From NCBI RefSeq assembly GCF_000013165.1, contig NC_007798.1, positions 558,001 to 622,000 of the forward strand: a stretch of DNA of 64,000 nucleotides, in the 5' to 3' direction. A model generated the notes under the pieces. It saw nothing but the letters and a program-made list of their open reading frames with translations. It searched no databases and was not told the DNA's origin. The DNA is from Neorickettsia sennetsu str. Miyayama. Lineage in GTDB: Bacteria > Pseudomonadota > Alphaproteobacteria > Rickettsiales > Anaplasmataceae. Shown piece after piece: positions 24,118 to 32,701 of this stretch. Both the position numbers and the translations under genes were made by a program. The stretch's first letter is position 1. Every line of letters starts with the position of its first letter.

Positions 24118-24738
24118 CTACTTTTTCTTAGATTTAGCTGACTTCGTTCCTGAATCAGCCTGCTCAGAGGGACTGCCTTTGACATCGGATTTTATATCAG
24201 AAGGTGCAGAGCTAGATTTCACACCGCCCTCATCAGCTTTCTTCGCATCAAGTTTTGCAACAAGCTCACCTGTGATATCAGCAATTGCACCAGAATGGTA
24301 TAACACCTGATTTGCACTCAAGATCAGGTCGAATTTCTCTTTGACAGCATAGTCATCCACAAATAGCTTCACTTTCTTTCCTATGTCCTCTATACGTGAC
24401 ATATACTCATTCTCAATATCGGAAGCGCTTTTGGCAGCATCCTTTTCAGCTGAAGAAACCTCGTCTGAAAGAGCCTTTGCCTTCTCATCAAATGCCTCCT
24501 TTGAAAGGACATCTTTCTGTTTCTCAAGCTCTTTATATTTTTCCTCTATTGCAGCCCTAGTAGAAATAAACTTTTCCCTGACAACGCGCTGCTTCGCCTT
24601 TATGCTTTCCATAAGTGCCGACGCTTCCGAAGAGCTTTCGAAGATGACATTTATATCGGCCACTGCAATCTTTAGATCGGCAAGCGCTGAATTAGCAGAC
24701 AGTAAAAAAGCTACGAATAAAAAATGAAGCTTACGCAT
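24118..24738 (-). CDS. skp: OmpH/Skp-family periplasmic chaperone
   Basis: 206 residues from ATG 24738. A signal peptide (RKLHFLFVAFLLSANSALA) precedes the Skp body: LKIAVADINVIFESSSEASALM (core strand and helix), the long charged tentacle coiled coil (~residues 45-125, KYKELEKQKDVLSKEAFDEKAKALSDEV) and the return LFVDDYAVKEKFDLILSANQVLYHS. Skp holds unfolded outer-membrane proteins in the periplasm. It carries an extra ~50-residue Lys/Ser/Asp-rich tail (DEGGVKSSSAPSDIKSDVKG...KSKKK) not found in E. coli Skp. Co-oriented with fabZ (6-bp gap). No bamA is seen upstream, where 190 bp of non-coding sequence separate it from fabG. Confidence 0.92.
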   Translation of the reverse strand: MRKLHFLFVAFLLSANSALADLKIAVADINVIFESSSEASALMESIKAKQRVVREKFISTRAAIEEKYKELEKQKDVLSKEAFDEKAKALSDEVSSAEKDAAKSASDIENEYMSRIEDIGKKVKLFVDDYAVKEKFDLILSANQVLYHSGAIADITGELVAKLDAKKADEGGVKSSSAPSDIKSDVKGSPSEQADSGTKSAKSKKK

Positions 24739-24930
24739 CACACAAGGGACATTTAAAGATAGGTGGAAGTATACACGATAATATCATCCAAAACCACTCG
24801 TAATAAAAACAATTTCCCAAGAAAACAACAGGTAACTTTCTATTAGAAAAAGCCAGCACAGACGGCGAGGGAAGCCAGACTTAATGCACAACTTGGATTA
24901 AACAGCGAAAGTCCTCAGGGGCACACAGAA

Positions 24931-25671
24931 CTATACCATCAACATTCCGCCATTCACGTGGAAAGTCTGCCCTGTAATATAACTTGCCATATCACTGAGT
25001 AGAAGAGCGACAATACCACATAGTTCCTCAGGTAATCCAACCCGCTTCATCGGAATGGTAGGAAGTACTTGTGCAAGTTGCTCTTCGGTGAGCTTATCCG
25101 TCATGTTAGTCTTGATGAAGCCAGGCGCAATGCAATTCACCAGTACCCCTTTAGATGCAAACTCACGAGCAAAACTTTTTGACATACCTATGATCCCAGC
25201 TTTTGCGGCACAATAGTTCACCTGACCTGAGTTACCCATAACCGCAACGACTGAAGAAATGTTCACTATTCTCCCATATTTTTGACGCATCATCAGCACT
25301 GCAGCATTTTTATTGAGTATAAAACTTGACGTTAAATTGACATTGATAACCTTCTGCCACGAATCTAGCCCCATACGTAAGGACAATTTATCATCCGTGA
25401 TTCCAGCATTACAAACTAAGCCGTCCAGACCACCTAGTTTTTCCTTACAGCCTTCTATGAGCAGGTGCACATTCTCCAAATCTGAAAGGTCCTGCACAAT
25501 AACATGTGCTCCGCAATCAATACTTGCGTTCAGGGCGTGCAATTTCGCCTCTTTAGTGCCCGAAATAACAAGTCTGGCTCCCAAGGCATGAAGATACCTA
25601 ATTAAAGCTTCTCCTATACCTCCAGATGCCCCGGTGACCAGTATGCGCTTATCACGGAGACTAAAACCCAT
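24931..25671 (-). CDS. fabG: 3-oxoacyl-[ACP] reductase FabG
   Basis: 246-residue short-chain dehydrogenase that reduces 3-oxoacyl-ACP with NADPH in type II fatty-acid synthesis. It has the N-terminal cofactor loop TGASGGIGEALI (residues ~14-25), NAGIT (~86-90), catalytic Ser (NISSVVA, ~138), Tyr-x-x-x-Lys (NYCAAKAGI, ~151-155) and the C-terminal ITGQTFHVNGGMLMV ending diagnostic of FabG. ATG at 25671 is clear. Same strand as skp-fabZ but 190 bp upstream, so the fatty-acid genes may be separate transcripts. Confidence 0.95.
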   Translation of the reverse strand: MGFSLRDKRILVTGASGGIGEALIRYLHALGARLVISGTKEAKLHALNASIDCGAHVIVQDLSDLENVHLLIEGCKEKLGGLDGLVCNAGITDDKLSLRMGLDSWQKVINVNLTSSFILNKNAAVLMMRQKYGRIVNISSVVAVMGNSGQVNYCAAKAGIIGMSKSFAREFASKGVLVNCIAPGFIKTNMTDKLTEEQLAQVLPTIPMKRVGLPEELCGIVALLLSDMASYITGQTFHVNGGMLMV

Positions 25672-26100
25672 CTCAAGACTAATAAAATAGAACCAGGAGG
25701 CAGTTTAGCACCATGCGTGCGCGAAAAACAAGAACAAATCGAGAATTATATACAACTGCTTACAAAACTTCATATTAACAAACCATTGGAAAAGCAAAAT
25801 AGCTTTTGGGCGAGTTCCAATCACGTAAACTAACCATCCGTAGCAATCATAGGTCGTCAAATCCTTTCTACTGCTTTACACCATTTATAGACATCTAATT
25901 CATATAGCTTGCACACTTTGCTTATTGAAACCTTGCCCCATTCAAAGACTACGCAGAGATAGTATTAAAAGACCGTTTCATCATCCACACCACATAAAAT
26001 CAGACTGCAATTCTGAACACTGGAAAGTCCCAATAGGGCGCCGTAGTCTCTACATTAGAAGAAATTAATTACCAACGACACACTTAACACAACAAAAACT
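25672..26100. other. 429-bp gap between fabG and rnhA
   Basis: No gene or RNA family recognised on either strand. A weak copy of the rnhA 3'-end sequence (CAATTC block) is found at about 26001-26015, roughly 105 bp before the true one near 26115. It should contain the fabG promoter near 25680-25760. Confidence 0.4.
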
Positions 26101-26556
26101 TTATTCAGGTTCGCAATTCGTAAAAGAGGCAGCTTCTTTTCGTGCTACTCTATCAACAATTTCGTTATAATGATCACCATTATGAGCCTTAACCCACAAC
26201 CATCGTACAGTATGTGCGGCTGCAATTCCATGTAGCCTGACCCACATTTCCTTGTTTTTTACAGCTCCTCCTGATGAGTTACGCCACTTATTTTTCATCC
26301 AACTCTCTATCCAAGCAGTGATACCTTTGTAGACATAAGTACTATCGGTGTATACAGTGACTCTTTTTCCTTTTTGTTCAAACGACTCCAGAGCTTTTAT
26401 TACTGCAAGCAACTCCATTTTGTTATTTGTACTATCTGCCTCTCTCCCGGAAATTATCTTTTCGTTGGTACCTCTCTGAATTATCACTGCAGCCCAACCA
26501 CCAGGACCTGGATTACCTAAACATGCACCGTCGGTGTATATCACGTATTCTTCCAT
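26101..26556 (-). CDS. rnhA: ribonuclease HI
   Basis: 151 residues, standard length. RNase HI cuts the RNA strand of RNA-DNA hybrids, removing R-loops and primers. The four metal-binding acids are visible: Asp in VIYTDGACLGNPGPGGWA (residue 9), Glu in NKMELLAVIKAL (residue 48), Asp in VYTDSTYVYKGI (residue 71) and Asp in NEIVDRVARKEA near residue 136, with the catalytic-loop His in KAHNGDHYNE. Isolated gene between two repeat-rich gaps. The window also has RNase HII (63093), so both types are present. Confidence 0.96.
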   Translation of the reverse strand: MEEYVIYTDGACLGNPGPGGWAAVIIQRGTNEKIISGREADSTNNKMELLAVIKALESFEQKGKRVTVYTDSTYVYKGITAWIESWMKNKWRNSSGGAVKNKEMWVRLHGIAAAHTVRWLWVKAHNGDHYNEIVDRVARKEAASFTNCEPE

Positions 26557-26985
26557 ACTTAAAACCCTAGATCGTCAATATCTTATCAACTCGGAATGAA
26601 CAATGATATCGAATTATCCTTTTTCATGTGCATAACTTGATAACTCACCCACACCATAACAAGTACATAGCTTTTTCAGCACTGACAAAATATCGTTTGA
26701 AATGAACATACTATCCTCCATCCCATGGTGTCTCAACAAATGAGCAGCACATTCGGGCTAGAATTATTATTCATCTAGCTCAACAACAGCAGTCTATACA
26801 CTATCCTTTTTTGCGCTGTCTAAATTCTAAATATATGTAGCCCATTCGGATTGAACTACGTGTCTAATTCGACAACAGCACTGACGCTATCTATTTCTGC
26901 ACTATCCTAACACATTGTGTCCTATTTTGATTAGATCACCCGTATGACCCACACCTGTAACAGGGCAAGTAATGAAAGCAGACAT
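26557..26985. repeat. 429-bp gap with degenerate tandem repeats of about 80-100 bp
   Basis: No gene seen. Unit starts: GCAGCACATTCGG at 26744, GTAGCCCATTCGG at 26838, GTGTCCTATTTTG at 26917 and GCAGACATTCAGG at 26978; the last overlaps the stop of the methyltransferase gene (26986). Units 1 and 2 also share TCTA..TCRACAACAGCA and TGCRCTRTC. Similarity fades along the array. This looks like worn copies of the gene tail. Confidence 0.55.
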
Positions 26986-27765
26986 TCAGGCACCTTTCAT
27001 TGCGACAAGCACTAGTACTTCAAATGTGGCTTTGATTCCATCAAGACAAAGTCTCTCATATTCCGTTATGATTCTCTTGAGAGTGCCCATGGTAGTCATA
27101 CCATAATTGATCCCTGAGATTGCACTACTTTGCGCAGTAGCATGTATGTCAGTGAAAAGCTTATATACACTCGAGTATTCGACGACTACTTTTTCACTTG
27201 TCACAATGGGAAGCACAAACCCAGCTCTTTGTATAAGTCTTCCTGCATCCTTAATGTGAATAAAAGGAGAAACTCTAGGCACAAAACCATCCCCACCCTC
27301 TGCATTGAAGATAGCTTGTTTGAGTTCTATCAATGTCTCAGGACCAAAAAGACTAACAAGACACATACCCCCAACCTTCAAAGACCTGTATATAGCTGAA
27401 AAGGCGCCTATCAAATCGTTCACATGGTGCATAAACATGCCACTTATGACAAGATCAAAATTATTCTCCCCAAGCTCAAAACTATCATCTTCGACGACAA
27501 TTTTCTTACCAGATACGGACGCTAGCATTTCGTGACACACGTCCAGGTGAACAACATTTGCAAAAGAAAGATCCTCAAATTCTTTCAAACTGACAAGAAG
27601 TTCTCCCCTGTGGGCACCAAAATTGAGCACGTCACTGAAGCTACCACTTATCTTCTCAAGCAGAAGGGCATATATCTCCAGTAAAAGATAATAATGGGAC
27701 GCATCCACCCCCGCAAAACGCTTCCTGCGAGCAATTATAGCTCTTGTATCGAAGAGACGCTTCAA
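26986..27765 (-). CDS. SAM-dependent methyltransferase, BioC/NDUFAF5-like
   Basis: 259 residues from TTG 27765, whose first bases overlap the greA stop (TTGA). Class I methyltransferase with a weak SAM motif I (VLNFGAHRGELL, residues ~45-56; the canonical GxGxG reads GAHRG), motif II VVHLDVCHEML, and ENNFDLVISGMFMHHVNDLIGAFSAIYRSLKVGGMCLVSLFGPETLIELKQAI, whose FGPETL..L pattern is typical of BioC and mitochondrial NDUFAF5. BioC methylates malonyl-ACP to start biotin synthesis; NDUFAF5 hydroxylates a complex I Arg. Which applies cannot be decided here. The birA gene at 56856 shows biotin is used. Confidence 0.78.
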   Translation of the reverse strand: MKRLFDTRAIIARRKRFAGVDASHYYLLLEIYALLLEKISGSFSDVLNFGAHRGELLVSLKEFEDLSFANVVHLDVCHEMLASVSGKKIVVEDDSFELGENNFDLVISGMFMHHVNDLIGAFSAIYRSLKVGGMCLVSLFGPETLIELKQAIFNAEGGDGFVPRVSPFIHIKDAGRLIQRAGFVLPIVTSEKVVVEYSSVYKLFTDIHATAQSSAISGINYGMTTMGTLKRIITEYERLCLDGIKATFEVLVLVAMKGA

Positions 27766-28241
27766 CTTTGTCTAAATTCCACACCCAAGATTTTATAGGT
27801 TTTCTTACCACTCGGGAGATCTATTTCCACGATTTCACCAACTTCCTTATTCATTACTGCCTTTCCGATTGGTGAGGACACAGATATTTTTCCTTCCTTT
27901 ATATCAGACTCGAGGTTACCTACAATTTGGTAGATTAGCACGCTCTTACTTTCCATATTTTCTAGCGTCACGGAGGCACCAAATTTTACCCTTTCGCCTG
28001 TAAATTGAGAAACATCTATCACTTCTGCCTCTGAAAGACATAACTGCAATTCCCGTATTTTCCCTTCAACAAAACTTTGCTCTTTTCGTGCTTCATGGTA
28101 TTCAGCATTCTCAGAAAGATCACCTAATTCTCTAGCCTGAGCAACTGCGGCTACAACTGACGGCTTCACCACTTTGACAAGCTTTTCTAGTTCCTCCTGA
28201 AGTTTACAATACCCCTCCCTAGTGATAGGTAACTTTCTCAT
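27762..28241 (-). CDS. greA: transcription elongation factor GreA
   Basis: 159 residues from ATG 28241, chosen for the strong Shine-Dalgarno GGGAGGG at 28254-28248; a longer frame to 28262 would swallow that site. GreA enters the RNA polymerase secondary channel and triggers cleavage of backtracked RNA. It has an N-terminal coiled coil with the functional tip GDLSENAEYHEARKEQ (residues ~42-57, Asp and Glu at the tip) and a C-terminal FKBP-like domain (SPIGKAVMNKEVGEIVEIDLPSG). Overlaps the methyltransferase start by four bases, so the two are coupled. Confidence 0.96.
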   Translation of the reverse strand: MRKLPITREGYCKLQEELEKLVKVVKPSVVAAVAQARELGDLSENAEYHEARKEQSFVEGKIRELQLCLSEAEVIDVSQFTGERVKFGASVTLENMESKSVLIYQIVGNLESDIKEGKISVSSPIGKAVMNKEVGEIVEIDLPSGKKTYKILGVEFRQS

Positions 28242-28531
28242 CTTGTACCCTCCCAAAGACAAATATTATGCCAACAAAATAAAAGCAAGCGCCGTGATTC
28301 TACACCAAAATCCTCTAAGAGTACACAAATCATGGATTTCCCCTGGACCAAAATACTCAATAAAAGGGATGGTACACAAGTTTCCCTACCAGGGATTTTG
28401 CCATTGTTAGAGCAAGTCTGCGCAGCAGAGAACTACCCAAAAAGTAATTTCGGCATAATAAAGAATAGAAAAAGATTTCCAGCACAAAATTTTTGTAATA
28501 CCATTTAGGCTTGTGTCACTTTTTTGTGAGA

Positions 28532-29917
28532 ATGTCCGAGAAAGAGTTTGATGTAGTTGTCATAGGCGGCGGCCCCGCTGGATACGTGTGTAGTATAAAA
28601 GCGGCACAACTCGGTATGAAGGTTGCATGTGTAGAAAAACGCCCTTCTCTCGGTGGGACATGTCTGAACGAAGGATGTATCCCTTCCAAGGCGTTACTCC
28701 ACTCATCCTACGCTTACTATTCTGCTAAAAAGTGCTTTGATGTTCTCGGAGTAGAATGCTCTGATGTAAAGTTGAACCTAACAAAAATGATGGGAAATAA
28801 ATCCAGAATAGTGATGGAATTATCCCAAGGCATCGAGTTTTTATTCAAGAAAAATAAGGTTACTCGGTTTACTGGAACGGGCAGCATACTAGCCAATGGT
28901 GATACAAAAAAAAAATCCGTCATTATTGACAAAACTGAGACCATACACACAAAGTATGTTGTTCTTGCAACTGGTTCCGAGGCAGCTGAGCTTCCGTTCG
29001 CGAAGTGTGATGAGAAAAGCATCTTATCATCACGTGGCGCATTAGAGCTGGACGCTGTCCCTAAAAGCATGATTATCATTGGAGGGGGAGCAATAGGACT
29101 GGAAATGGCTTCCATTTGGTCAAGACTTGGCACTGAGGTCACCCTTATGGAATACGCGGACAGAATCGCAGCAGCCTCAGATGGTGAAGTCAGCGACTAT
29201 CTTCTGAAATCACTAACAAAACAAGGTATAAAGTTCCATCTCTCCAGTAGGATTACAGAGATAAAAAAAGGAAAGCTTCTTTCTGCAACCTTTGAGAAAG
29301 ATGAAAAAATAGGAAGTATATCAGCAGAAAAAATTCTAGTCGCCGTTGGCAGGCGTCCATACTCAGCCAATATTGGTGTTGAGCTGGAGAGGAACCCGTC
29401 TGGTTTCATAAAGGTAGATAAAAATTTCCAAACCAGCGTTCCTGGAGTATATGCCATAGGGGACACAATTCCGGGGGTAATGCTAGCTCACAAAGCCGAG
29501 GAAGAAGGGGTAGCTGTAGCAGAAATCCTAGCAGGTAGGACAGGCCACATTGGATGGATTCCATCTGTAATATATACTCACCCAGAAGTTGCAAGTGTAG
29601 GAAAAACCGAGGAAGAATTGAAAGTCATAGGTATAAAATACAAAGCCTCCAAATTTCCGTTTGCAGCTAATAGTCGGGCTAAAACGACTAACGACACAGG
29701 AGGTTTTGTAAAGATGTTAGTTGATGAGCACGACACCGTACTCGGTGTGCACATAGTCGGACCATCTGCTTCTTCACTTATAGCCGAAGCCGTCCTGGCA
29801 ATGGAATATGGTGCTTCAGCGGAGGATATCGCGAGAACCTGCCACTCTCACCCAGACCTAAACGAAGCAATGAAAGAAGCCGCTCTAGGAGCATTTTTCA
29901 AGCCAATACATTTCTAA
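28532..29917 (+). CDS. lpdA: dihydrolipoamide dehydrogenase (E3)
   Basis: 461 residues from ATG 28532; the frame extends 7 codons up to a TTG. It reoxidises dihydrolipoamide in 2-oxoacid dehydrogenase complexes, passing electrons via FAD to NAD. N-terminal FAD loop GGGPAGY (12-18), redox disulphide GGTCLNEGCIPSK (Cys 44 and Cys 49), NAD loop IIGGGAIGLEMASIWSRLG (~residues 175-193), FAD motif GVYAIGDTI, and the C-terminal active-site pair HPDLNE with catalytic His-Glu (HSHPDLNEAMKEA). Downstream neighbour is convergent (16 bp). Confidence 0.96.
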   Translation: MSEKEFDVVVIGGGPAGYVCSIKAAQLGMKVACVEKRPSLGGTCLNEGCIPSKALLHSSYAYYSAKKCFDVLGVECSDVKLNLTKMMGNKSRIVMELSQGIEFLFKKNKVTRFTGTGSILANGDTKKKSVIIDKTETIHTKYVVLATGSEAAELPFAKCDEKSILSSRGALELDAVPKSMIIIGGGAIGLEMASIWSRLGTEVTLMEYADRIAAASDGEVSDYLLKSLTKQGIKFHLSSRITEIKKGKLLSATFEKDEKIGSISAEKILVAVGRRPYSANIGVELERNPSGFIKVDKNFQTSVPGVYAIGDTIPGVMLAHKAEEEGVAVAEILAGRTGHIGWIPSVIYTHPEVASVGKTEEELKVIGIKYKASKFPFAANSRAKTTNDTGGFVKMLVDEHDTVLGVHIVGPSASSLIAEAVLAMEYGASAEDIARTCHSHPDLNEAMKEAALGAFFKPIHF

Positions 29918-29933
29918 TCATTCCAGGTCAGAA

Positions 29934-30596
29934 TTACCTGGTATATGTTTGTTTTATAATCCACTCGCCTGGCGTGCGTTTGTTCGTTGCGTGTCGTAGA
30001 GCAATTTCTCCTCTATCTGTCATCGTAGAAAGTGTTTCCGTTACAGAACTTTGGCTAGCGAGCACATTGTCTAGAACTGAATTCAGTTTGGTAGCGTAGA
30101 ACAACGACTCTCTACGGTCCACAACCGAAGGGAAAGAAGAAAATGATCCTAAAATAAAGAAAAAAACCATTAAGGTAGCGTAGCCGGGGACTGCAAGCCT
30201 TCCCTCTTTGTAAAAAAAGGTAACAACTGTAACACCAACAGTACTGGCCACCTGAGCCGCTACTTCAGCAACGAAAGTAGGTTGAGTGAATTTGTTTAGC
30301 TTTTTAGATGGAATACCGCTATCTTCTGAGGAAGACAAAATTATACAAGCTTTTTCGTATGCAGTTTTTATATTATTACACGTGCTACTTCTTGTATAAC
30401 TTACGTATAGTACAGAAAAAGAAATAAAAACCTGCAGCAAAATGCTCGTTACCAGGAGTATATAAGTAACTTTCTTTTGCCCCCGAACCATGCTTAAGGC
30501 CATGGCTGCGCCCCTCAATATTGCTATAAGTAGGACTTCTACGAACACTCCACAATACTTAGTCCGTACGTTTTTCTTGCCCTTTGTACACTTCAT
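29934..30596 (-). CDS. unknown membrane protein
   Basis: 220 residues, not recognised. There are about four hydrophobic segments: ~16-36 (VFVEVLLIAILRGAAMALSM), ~42-66 (YILLVTSILLQVFISFSVLYV), ~108-127 (FVAEVAAQVASTVGVTVVTFF) and ~138-155 (TLMVFFFILGSF), with a polar loop between segments 2 and 3 and a ~65-residue cytoplasmic-like tail. Two Cys near residue 73 and 83. It is 2 bp from the stop of typA on the same strand (downstream), suggesting readthrough from typA. No homologue family is evident. Confidence 0.75.
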   Translation of the reverse strand: MKCTKGKKNVRTKYCGVFVEVLLIAILRGAAMALSMVRGQKKVTYILLVTSILLQVFISFSVLYVSYTRSSTCNNIKTAYEKACIILSSSEDSGIPSKKLNKFTQPTFVAEVAAQVASTVGVTVVTFFYKEGRLAVPGYATLMVFFFILGSFSSFPSVVDRRESLFYATKLNSVLDNVLASQSSVTETLSTMTDRGEIALRHATNKRTPGEWIIKQTYTR

Positions 30597-30598
30597 TT

Positions 30599-32389
30599 TT
30601 AGACGTTCTGTTTTTTCCTCATGTTGGAATCCAATACCTTTTTACGCAACCTCAAAGACAACGGTGTCACTTCAACAAGTTCATCATCATTAATATAAGC
30701 CATCATTTCTTCTAACGTCATTAGCAAGGGTGGACTAAGCCTGACTGCCTCATCACTACCAGCAGCACGAATATTTGTGAGCTGCTTACCCTTGAGGACA
30801 TTTACATCAAGGTCATTACCCCTGCTGTGTTCACCTACTATCATTCCACAGTAGACCGGATCCTGTGGCTTTACAAACATTATGCCTCTATCCTGTAAAT
30901 TGAAGAGTGCATAAGCAACAGCTTCCCCTTGTCCATTCGATACCAAAACACCATTCGATCTACTATCTATCTTCCCAGAGTATGGTGCGTAGCCATAAAA
31001 TACTTTATTCAGTATACCACTTCCTCTGGTATCTGAGTAGAACTTCCCATGATATCCAATCAACGAACGTGCAGGAATATGATATACCAACCTTACCCTT
31101 CCTCCCGGGTAGTTTTCCATAGATTGCATGATCCCTTTCCTTGTGTTTAGGGTCTCCATTACTATCCCTGCGTATTCTTCATCCATATCGATTGTAAGCT
31201 CTTCGATCGGCTCCATTTTTTGACCATTCTCGTCGATTTTTATCACTACCTTTGGCCGTGAAACAGATAATTCAAAGCCCTCTTTTCTCATGTTCTCGAT
31301 CAGAACACCGAGCTGTAATTCTCCACGTCCCATCACTTCAAATTGTCCTTCTCCTCTTTCTTCCATTTTTATGGAAACATTTGTCTTCACCTCTTGTAGG
31401 AGGCGCGCCAAAATCATACGAGAAGTTAGTTTATTCCCCTCTTTACCAGTGAAAGGGGAAGTATTAACGGAAATGTTGATAGAGATAGTAGCGGGATCAA
31501 TTGGAATAGCATCAATTGGTGTATTCACCGATGGATCGCATACAGTATCAGTGACCGATGTATCTGCTAAACCAGCGATAGCAATTATTTCGCCTGCTTC
31601 TGCATTCTCAACAACCTTCTTCACCATACCGTCAAAAATTTGCAACTTAGTTATGCGGGAATTCTCTAACAATTCCCCACTTAAATTTATTGCCTTTACG
31701 TGTGCATTCACTGAAATAGAACCCTGCTCTATCTTTCCAATTAAAATTCTTCCAAGGAAATTGTCATTTTCGAGCATCGTAACGAGCATTGAAAAAGGTG
31801 CTTCTCTATCATATTTCCGGACAGGAGTGTACCCTATTATTGTTTCCAACAGTGGTACGAGGCTTTCTCGCTGATCATTGAGATCACGGACACACCAACC
31901 ATCTCTACCGGAGGCATACAGAACAGGAAAATCTAGTTGCTCATCATTCGCTTCCAGAGCAAGAAAAAGGTCAGATATTTCATTGATGACCTCTTCAATT
32001 CTCCTATCTGGACGATCAACTTTGTTTATTATCACTATAGGCCTCAATCCTACCTTAAGCGCCTTTGAGAGGACAAATTTTGTTTGCGGCATAACACCTT
32101 CTGCACTATCAACAAGTAACATAACAGAGTCTACCATTGACAGGATGCGCTCTACCTCACCTCCAAAATCCGAGTGTCCTGGTGTATCTATAAGATTGAT
32201 TTTCACATTCCCATAAGATACAGAAGCAACCTTCGAGAACATTGTAATACCACGTTTCTGTTCCAATGGATTTCTGTCCATGCCGACCTCATCCAAAACA
32301 TTGGCCTGCCTAAGCAGATTATTAGTTAACGTTGTTTTTCCGTGATCCACGTGAGCAATTACGGCTATGTTTAGAGTCTTGTTATTCAT
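30599..32389 (-). CDS. typA: ribosome-associated GTPase TypA/BipA
   Basis: 596 residues. A translational GTPase that acts in 50S subunit assembly and stress response. G-domain motifs: G1 [10 protein letters not shown] (residues ~11-20), G2 RGITM near 46, G3 DTPGHSDFGGEVER (~69-82), G4 NKVD (~122-125). Downstream are EF-G-like domains (GRILIGKIEQGSISVNAHVKAI; GELQLGVLIENMRKEGFE) and the TypA C-terminal domain (NLQDRGIMFVKPQDPVYCGMIVGEH, GNDLDVNVLKGKQLTNIRAAG). The last positively charged part (LSLRLRKKVLDSNMRKKQ) is typical. It is divergent from polA over ~310 bp. Confidence 0.97.
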   Translation of the reverse strand: MNNKTLNIAVIAHVDHGKTTLTNNLLRQANVLDEVGMDRNPLEQKRGITMFSKVASVSYGNVKINLIDTPGHSDFGGEVERILSMVDSVMLLVDSAEGVMPQTKFVLSKALKVGLRPIVIINKVDRPDRRIEEVINEISDLFLALEANDEQLDFPVLYASGRDGWCVRDLNDQRESLVPLLETIIGYTPVRKYDREAPFSMLVTMLENDNFLGRILIGKIEQGSISVNAHVKAINLSGELLENSRITKLQIFDGMVKKVVENAEAGEIIAIAGLADTSVTDTVCDPSVNTPIDAIPIDPATISINISVNTSPFTGKEGNKLTSRMILARLLQEVKTNVSIKMEERGEGQFEVMGRGELQLGVLIENMRKEGFELSVSRPKVVIKIDENGQKMEPIEELTIDMDEEYAGIVMETLNTRKGIMQSMENYPGGRVRLVYHIPARSLIGYHGKFYSDTRGSGILNKVFYGYAPYSGKIDSRSNGVLVSNGQGEAVAYALFNLQDRGIMFVKPQDPVYCGMIVGEHSRGNDLDVNVLKGKQLTNIRAAGSDEAVRLSPPLLMTLEEMMAYINDDELVEVTPLSLRLRKKVLDSNMRKKQNV

Positions 32390-32701
32390 ATAAACCCAGG
32401 GCTACTCGCGGAATTATAGCATCAAATAATCTTGAGAACATCGAGGTTTCATATAAAGATGCTATTTTTTTTATAAAAAAATGCAGTAACTTGAGAACAC
32501 AGCAAATCTTGAAAACCACACGCAGTTCATCACAACGAAGAATCAAATTAATTAAGAAACTAAGAAAACCTTCCTAAAATTGAGGCAATTCCATCAAGTG
32601 AGGAGCCAACAGTACAAGCCGAGAATCCTATACAATATAAAACGTGACTAACCATCCATATGTAGTACAATTCACACTCTGATACTAGGGAAAGGTACTC
32701 A
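32390..32701. other. 312-bp divergent gap between typA and polA
   Basis: No gene recognised. Contains CTTGAGAACA at 32431-32440 and 32490-32499 and a variant CTTGAAAACC at 32508-32517, plus an A/T run (32465-32480). Promoters for both flanking genes must lie here. The minus-strand frame overlapping polA looks like chance. Confidence 0.4.

Noticed and set aside
25672-26100. A structured RNA gene (tmRNA, RNase P, SRP RNA, 6S) in the large gaps
   Set aside because: None of the conserved cores of these RNAs was recognised in this gap or in the gaps at 26557-26985 and 19188-19651.
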